Below, in pieces: positions 5,412 through 7,992 of a DNA stretch of 7,992 nt. The position numbers were made by a program, and so were the translations under genes. The stretch's first letter is position 1. Each line of letters starts with the position of its first letter. The stretch is from an uncultured Hymenobacter sp. Lineage in GTDB: Bacteria > Bacteroidota > Bacteroidia > Cytophagales > Hymenobacteraceae. A model generated the notes under the pieces. The model did no database searches. It had not been told where the DNA came from and saw only the letters and a list, made by a program, of their open reading frames with translations. The stretch is from positions 1-7,992 of the forward strand of contig CALMOO010000907.1 of NCBI GenBank assembly GCA_937871705.1, in the 5' to 3' direction.

Positions 5412-6890
5412 ATGCTTAATCAACCTACCTTCCTGCCTTCGAATTGGGACAACCGCAATATCATTCCCCGTCTTAATCAGACTATTGAAGTAGCGAAAGC
5501 ACTGTATGCAAGCGTTGCCTACTGGACAATAGGGACAGGCATACTACATCCCAGGTTGCAACAGCTACTGAAGCATCGGCCATCTTTCTGCTGCGTTGAC
5601 TTACACTTTCCTACTAATATCGATAAAATTCTGACCCTCTACGATGATGGGGCTCATGAACTATTTCTGTACATGCGGAAAGTGACTAACTCGTCTGAAA
5701 CACGGCTACACCGCCATCTGCTCCATACCAAGCTTCTACTCTTCGACCTCTCCAATGGTCAGGCCGAGTTGTGGGTTGGCAGCCATAATTTCACTCTGCA
5801 GGCCTTGCAGGGTGCCAACCGTGAGGCTTCCGTAATCATCCCGCTGCCGCAGAATTCGCCTCTTTATGTGCAGGCGAAGGATTACTTGCTCGCCATTCGA
5901 AATGAAGAATACTGCCTTAAATTCGACCCGGCACTAATCGACCAATATAAGCAGCTACAGGGCCAGGACGAAGCTGACGCCGAACTCGAGTGCTTCGTTT
6001 TGCCGCTCCTCTGGAATTCCAATCAGCACCCCAACGGCGCTGCCAATGCCCTGGCCGAGCAAACAGCGCTGCTTCTAGGCGATAATCCAGAAGTGTCCAA
6101 GTCGCTCGACCAGCTGTACGCTCGCCAAGCGTCGCTACTGGTTTGGGCATACGACTTGGCCACGGGCCGGGTAAGCTATTGGAATGCGCGCGTGCAAAAT
6201 GCCAGCCGCATCGACCGCGTCAACTCTTCGTCCAATATCTGGTTTGGCCATCCGCTGCTGGCTATTCTGGAAGACAACCGTCTGCCCTACTTGGCGCCCA
6301 AAGTGCAGGAGCTGAACCAGCCGCTTCTCCGAAATTTCGCCCATGCTGCGAGCATTTGGCTTTACGAAGAAGTAACCACCCGCCTAGCCATCATGCCCCC
6401 GCCAAACCCTAAAGCAAAAGCACATTGGATAATAGACCGGCCGGGTACCAGAGAACTGCAACAGTTGTCTGATGAGCTCTTAAACCATATCAGCGGTTAC
6501 ACCAATAATCAATCGGGATACCTTCGCCCGAACGACCGGGATGAATTGGGACTAAATACAGAGGGATGGCTGGCTAACCTGGAGGAAGAAGCAGCCAAGA
6601 AGCAGCGTGCCCGCAATGCTCGCCGCCTGCCCGCGCCAAAGCTACCGGTGGTGAAGCGCCCAGTGTTCGCCGTGCCCGACCCTGAAACCCCCACTGACCC
6701 CTTGCGGGACTTGCAAAGCAGCCTCACCGAAGCTGACCGCCACGCTTTGCAAATGCGCTACGAGAAACCCCTGCGGGCTCGATACTTCGGCGACCAGCGC
6801 CCCAGCCAGGGACTTATTCTGTATTCTGCGGCTTTGCCCAATATTACATTGGATAAACTTGTCATAAAGTACCGACTGCTGATTCATTAG
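5412..6890 (+). CDS. Phospholipase D-fold protein with a single HKD motif
   Basis: A 492-aa protein starting at the ATG at 5412. The frame is open to a TTG at 5367, but the extra residues are poor in family features and overlap the candidate hairpin. Residues ~15-160 form a PLD-fold domain. YASVAYWT (~33-40) and CCVDLHFPTN (~60-69) are core strands, and HTKLLLFD (105-112) with GSHNFT (123-128) and GANREAS (~134-140) forms a complete HxK(x)4D active site. No second HKD motif is visible, so a homodimer would be needed to pair two active sites, as in the nuclease Nuc and the restriction enzyme BfiI. Residues ~185-370 are an unrecognised domain, and ~385-420 are charged and helical. Substrate could be nucleic acid or lipid; a nuclease is favoured. 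There is no signal peptide. It sits between phage replication genes and a type I R subunit, so a defence role is plausible but inferred. Confidence 0.75.
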   Translation: MLNQPTFLPSNWDNRNIIPRLNQTIEVAKALYASVAYWTIGTGILHPRLQQLLKHRPSFCCVDLHFPTNIDKILTLYDDGAHELFLYMRKVTNSSETRLHRHLLHTKLLLFDLSNGQAELWVGSHNFTLQALQGANREASVIIPLPQNSPLYVQAKDYLLAIRNEEYCLKFDPALIDQYKQLQGQDEADAELECFVLPLLWNSNQHPNGAANALAEQTALLLGDNPEVSKSLDQLYARQASLLVWAYDLATGRVSYWNARVQNASRIDRVNSSSNIWFGHPLLAILEDNRLPYLAPKVQELNQPLLRNFAHAASIWLYEEVTTRLAIMPPPNPKAKAHWIIDRPGTRELQQLSDELLNHISGYTNNQSGYLRPNDRDELGLNTEGWLANLEEEAAKKQRARNARRLPAPKLPVVKRPVFAVPDPETPTDPLRDLQSSLTEADRHALQMRYEKPLRARYFGDQRPSQGLILYSAALPNITLDKLVIKYRLLIH

Positions 6891-6964
6891 TAAGCGGTAC
6901 GCCACCCGGTGCTGCCTGAGATTCAATCGCTGCAGCAGACTTTCACCCCCTTATAAATTCTCCT

Positions 6965-7297
6965 ATGACCGCAACTGCTTTAAATATTTCCGGCCTCGTG
7001 GCCAACATTGTCGGCACAGTAATCTTGGCGTTTAGCCTCAATAGCTACATCAGTTCAATGCGCCTTGCGATTGATGCACATGACCTTTTTGTATCAACTT
7101 TTGATGACTCAAGAGGAATAATTCAAGTAACAGGTACAGACGTTCACATGAATAGAGGCCGTAAGAATGCCTCTATCTTTTCGTGGCTCGGTGTGGCGCT
7201 TGTGGTCACTGGTTTCATACTTCAATTATCAGCTTACGCGTTGCCGGTCGAGCAAAAACCGGCAAAATCCGCCCTTTCAATTAGCCCGCAGGGTTAG
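6965..7297 (+). CDS. Small membrane protein with two transmembrane segments
   Basis: A 110-aa protein of unknown family. Residues ~8-29 (ISGLVANIVGTVILAFSLNS) and ~70-92 (IFSWLGVALVVTGFILQLSA) are hydrophobic and long enough to span the inner membrane. The loop of ~40 residues between them is polar and contains basic residues near its end (NRGRKNAS). The last ~17 residues are soluble. There is no signal-peptidase site. The ATG at 6965 follows a TTATAAATT stretch. The GC content is lower than in the phage operon. It lies 74 bp after the PLD gene in the same direction, so the two could be co-transcribed, and it converges on hsdR with 31 bp between stops. Small two-span proteins beside nucleases are sometimes defence effectors, but nothing in this sequence shows that. 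A perfect hairpin followed by CTTTTC lies inside the gene. Confidence 0.7.
   Translation: MTATALNISGLVANIVGTVILAFSLNSYISSMRLAIDAHDLFVSTFDDSRGIIQVTGTDVHMNRGRKNASIFSWLGVALVVTGFILQLSAYALPVEQKPAKSALSISPQG
7152..7181 (+). repeat. Terminator-like hairpin inside the membrane-protein gene
   Basis: ATAGAGGC (7152-7159) and GCCTCTAT (7169-7176) form a perfect 8-bp stem with a 9-nt loop, followed directly by CTTTT. It lies within the coding sequence between the loop and the second membrane segment. It could attenuate the transcript or be a chance result of codon choice. Confidence 0.4.
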
Positions 7298-7328
7298 GCT
7301 ACCCCGCAGCTTTACTTAAACACGACGC

Positions 7329-7992
7329 CTACTGACCCGGCGGCAAATATGTCTGCCGAAACGACTCCCCAGTCAGCCAGTGCTTGAAGTCTGGATTGCC
7401 GCTAAACTGCTTAAATAGCTCCGTCTGGTCCTGCAGCACGTCCAAAATAGCTTGCCGCAGTGCCTTATCATGCTCAATGCGCGAGTTCTGCTCGTCGCCG
7501 CTGGCCATGGCATTCTGATAGGCCTTATTAGCCGCCACCTTCGTCGGCAACTCCTGCGCGATAAACTGCGCCACTTTGTCCTTATCCTGCCAAGCAATAT
7601 TGCCAAACAGTGTGTTGAACTGGCTTACAATAGTGCTCAACAGCGCCATTGCCGGCTCTGCCATCCCGCCCCCCTGGCCCACCTCCGCCGCTGGCATTTC
7701 CGCATCCTGCTCGTCCAGCGCAATGGCCTGTGCCGCCTCTATTTCCGCCCGGTAGCTGTCCATGTCGATGGCATCCAGTATGCCCTGCGCCAGGTCATCG
7801 TCCTGCGGCGAGGGCAGCTTGGGCACTAGCAAGTTCAGGAAGATGCTCAGCTTCTCCCAGGCCGCGTGCTGGTAGGGTAGGATAGACCCCAAAAACTCAT
7901 ACGTCCGCAGGAAGCTCTTCGCGCCTCCCTTGAATTGCACCTGCCCCGCTTCGTCCAGGTAGGCCTGGTAGTGCGCCACGCACGCATCGAGC
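7329..7992 (-). CDS. hsdR: Type I restriction enzyme R subunit, C-terminal part
   Basis: The visible 220 or so residues are the C-terminal end of a type I restriction endonuclease R (HsdR) subunit, the ATP-dependent translocase and nuclease of an HsdRMS complex. The frame is open through the window edge. The GTG at 7979-7977 is internal, because the codons before it continue the family pattern (LDACVAHYQAYLDE). The signature is FKGGAKSFLRTYEFLGSILPY, then WEKLSIFLNLLVPKLP, which is the helical segment after the helicase domains in this HsdR group. An acidic, Gly-rich linker follows, and then a helical tail ending LPPGQ. The helicase and PD-(D/E)XK nuclease domains lie beyond the edge. The stop faces the small membrane-protein gene. 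No hsdM or hsdS is visible. Confidence 0.85.
   Translation of the reverse strand, partial: LDACVAHYQAYLDEAGQVQFKGGAKSFLRTYEFLGSILPYQHAAWEKLSIFLNLLVPKLPSPQDDDLAQGILDAIDMDSYRAEIEAAQAIALDEQDAEMPAAEVGQGGGMAEPAMALLSTIVSQFNTLFGNIAWQDKDKVAQFIAQELPTKVAANKAYQNAMASGDEQNSRIEHDKALRQAILDVLQDQTELFKQFSGNPDFKHWLTGESFRQTYLPPGQ

Noticed and set aside
6869..6900. GTACCG / CGGTAC inverted repeat around the PLD stop codon as a terminator
   Set aside because: A 6-bp stem with a 20-nt loop and no T-tract is too weak to call.
7977..7979. GTG as a start for a separate short protein at the right edge
   Set aside because: The codons before it continue the HsdR pattern and the frame stays open to the window end, so the gene is truncated by the window.
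1..7992. CRISPR array, tRNA or rRNA genes, riboswitch
   Set aside because: No regularly spaced repeats, cloverleaf-like sequence, rRNA sequence or recognisable riboswitch core was seen on either strand.

Overview
The window looks like chromosomal DNA of a GC-rich Bacteroidota bacterium, most likely Hymenobacter or a close relative. This is inferred from the protein styles, from starts preceded by A-rich sequence rather than Shine-Dalgarno motifs, and from a promoter that fits the Bacteroidota TTTG / TAnnTTTG pattern. No rRNA or tRNA is present to settle the genus.

Layout, left to right. Positions 1-518 hold the 3' part of an ordinary metallo-beta-lactamase-fold hydrolase, followed by a strong hairpin terminator. 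Positions 519-870 hold no intact gene. They contain the last ~24 codons of an M15 peptidase (endolysin-like) on the minus strand and a cluster of AGGTGGCG repeats with a near-palindrome. Positions 871-5342 form a compact phage-type early region. An S24 (CI/LexA-like) repressor points left. A 99-bp divergent control region carries repeated AAACTTG boxes. A tightly packed rightward operon follows: a small Cro-position protein, an excisionase-like helix-turn-helix protein, a 205-aa protein of unknown function, a YdaU/DUF1376-like replication protein, and a replicative DnaB helicase. Gene spacings of 3, 12, -4 and 6 bp suggest co-transcription and translational coupling.

After dnaB the character changes. 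GC content drops, and no further phage replication, packaging or structural gene appears. Positions 5412-6890 encode a phospholipase D-fold protein with a single HKD motif and an unrecognised C-terminal half. Positions 6965-7297 encode a small protein with two membrane segments and an internal terminator-like hairpin. The right edge (7329 to the end, minus strand) is the C-terminal end of a type I restriction enzyme R subunit (HsdR).

Interpretation (inference): a lysogeny and replication module from a prophage or a phage-derived mobile element sits between a housekeeping-type gene and defence-type genes. No integrase, portal, terminase or capsid gene is visible, so the window cannot tell an intact prophage that continues elsewhere from a decayed one or a satellite. 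The most interesting points are the single-HKD PLD protein placed directly after the replication operon, the REP-like palindrome read in frame inside the replication protein, the structured operator region, and the M15 peptidase remnant.
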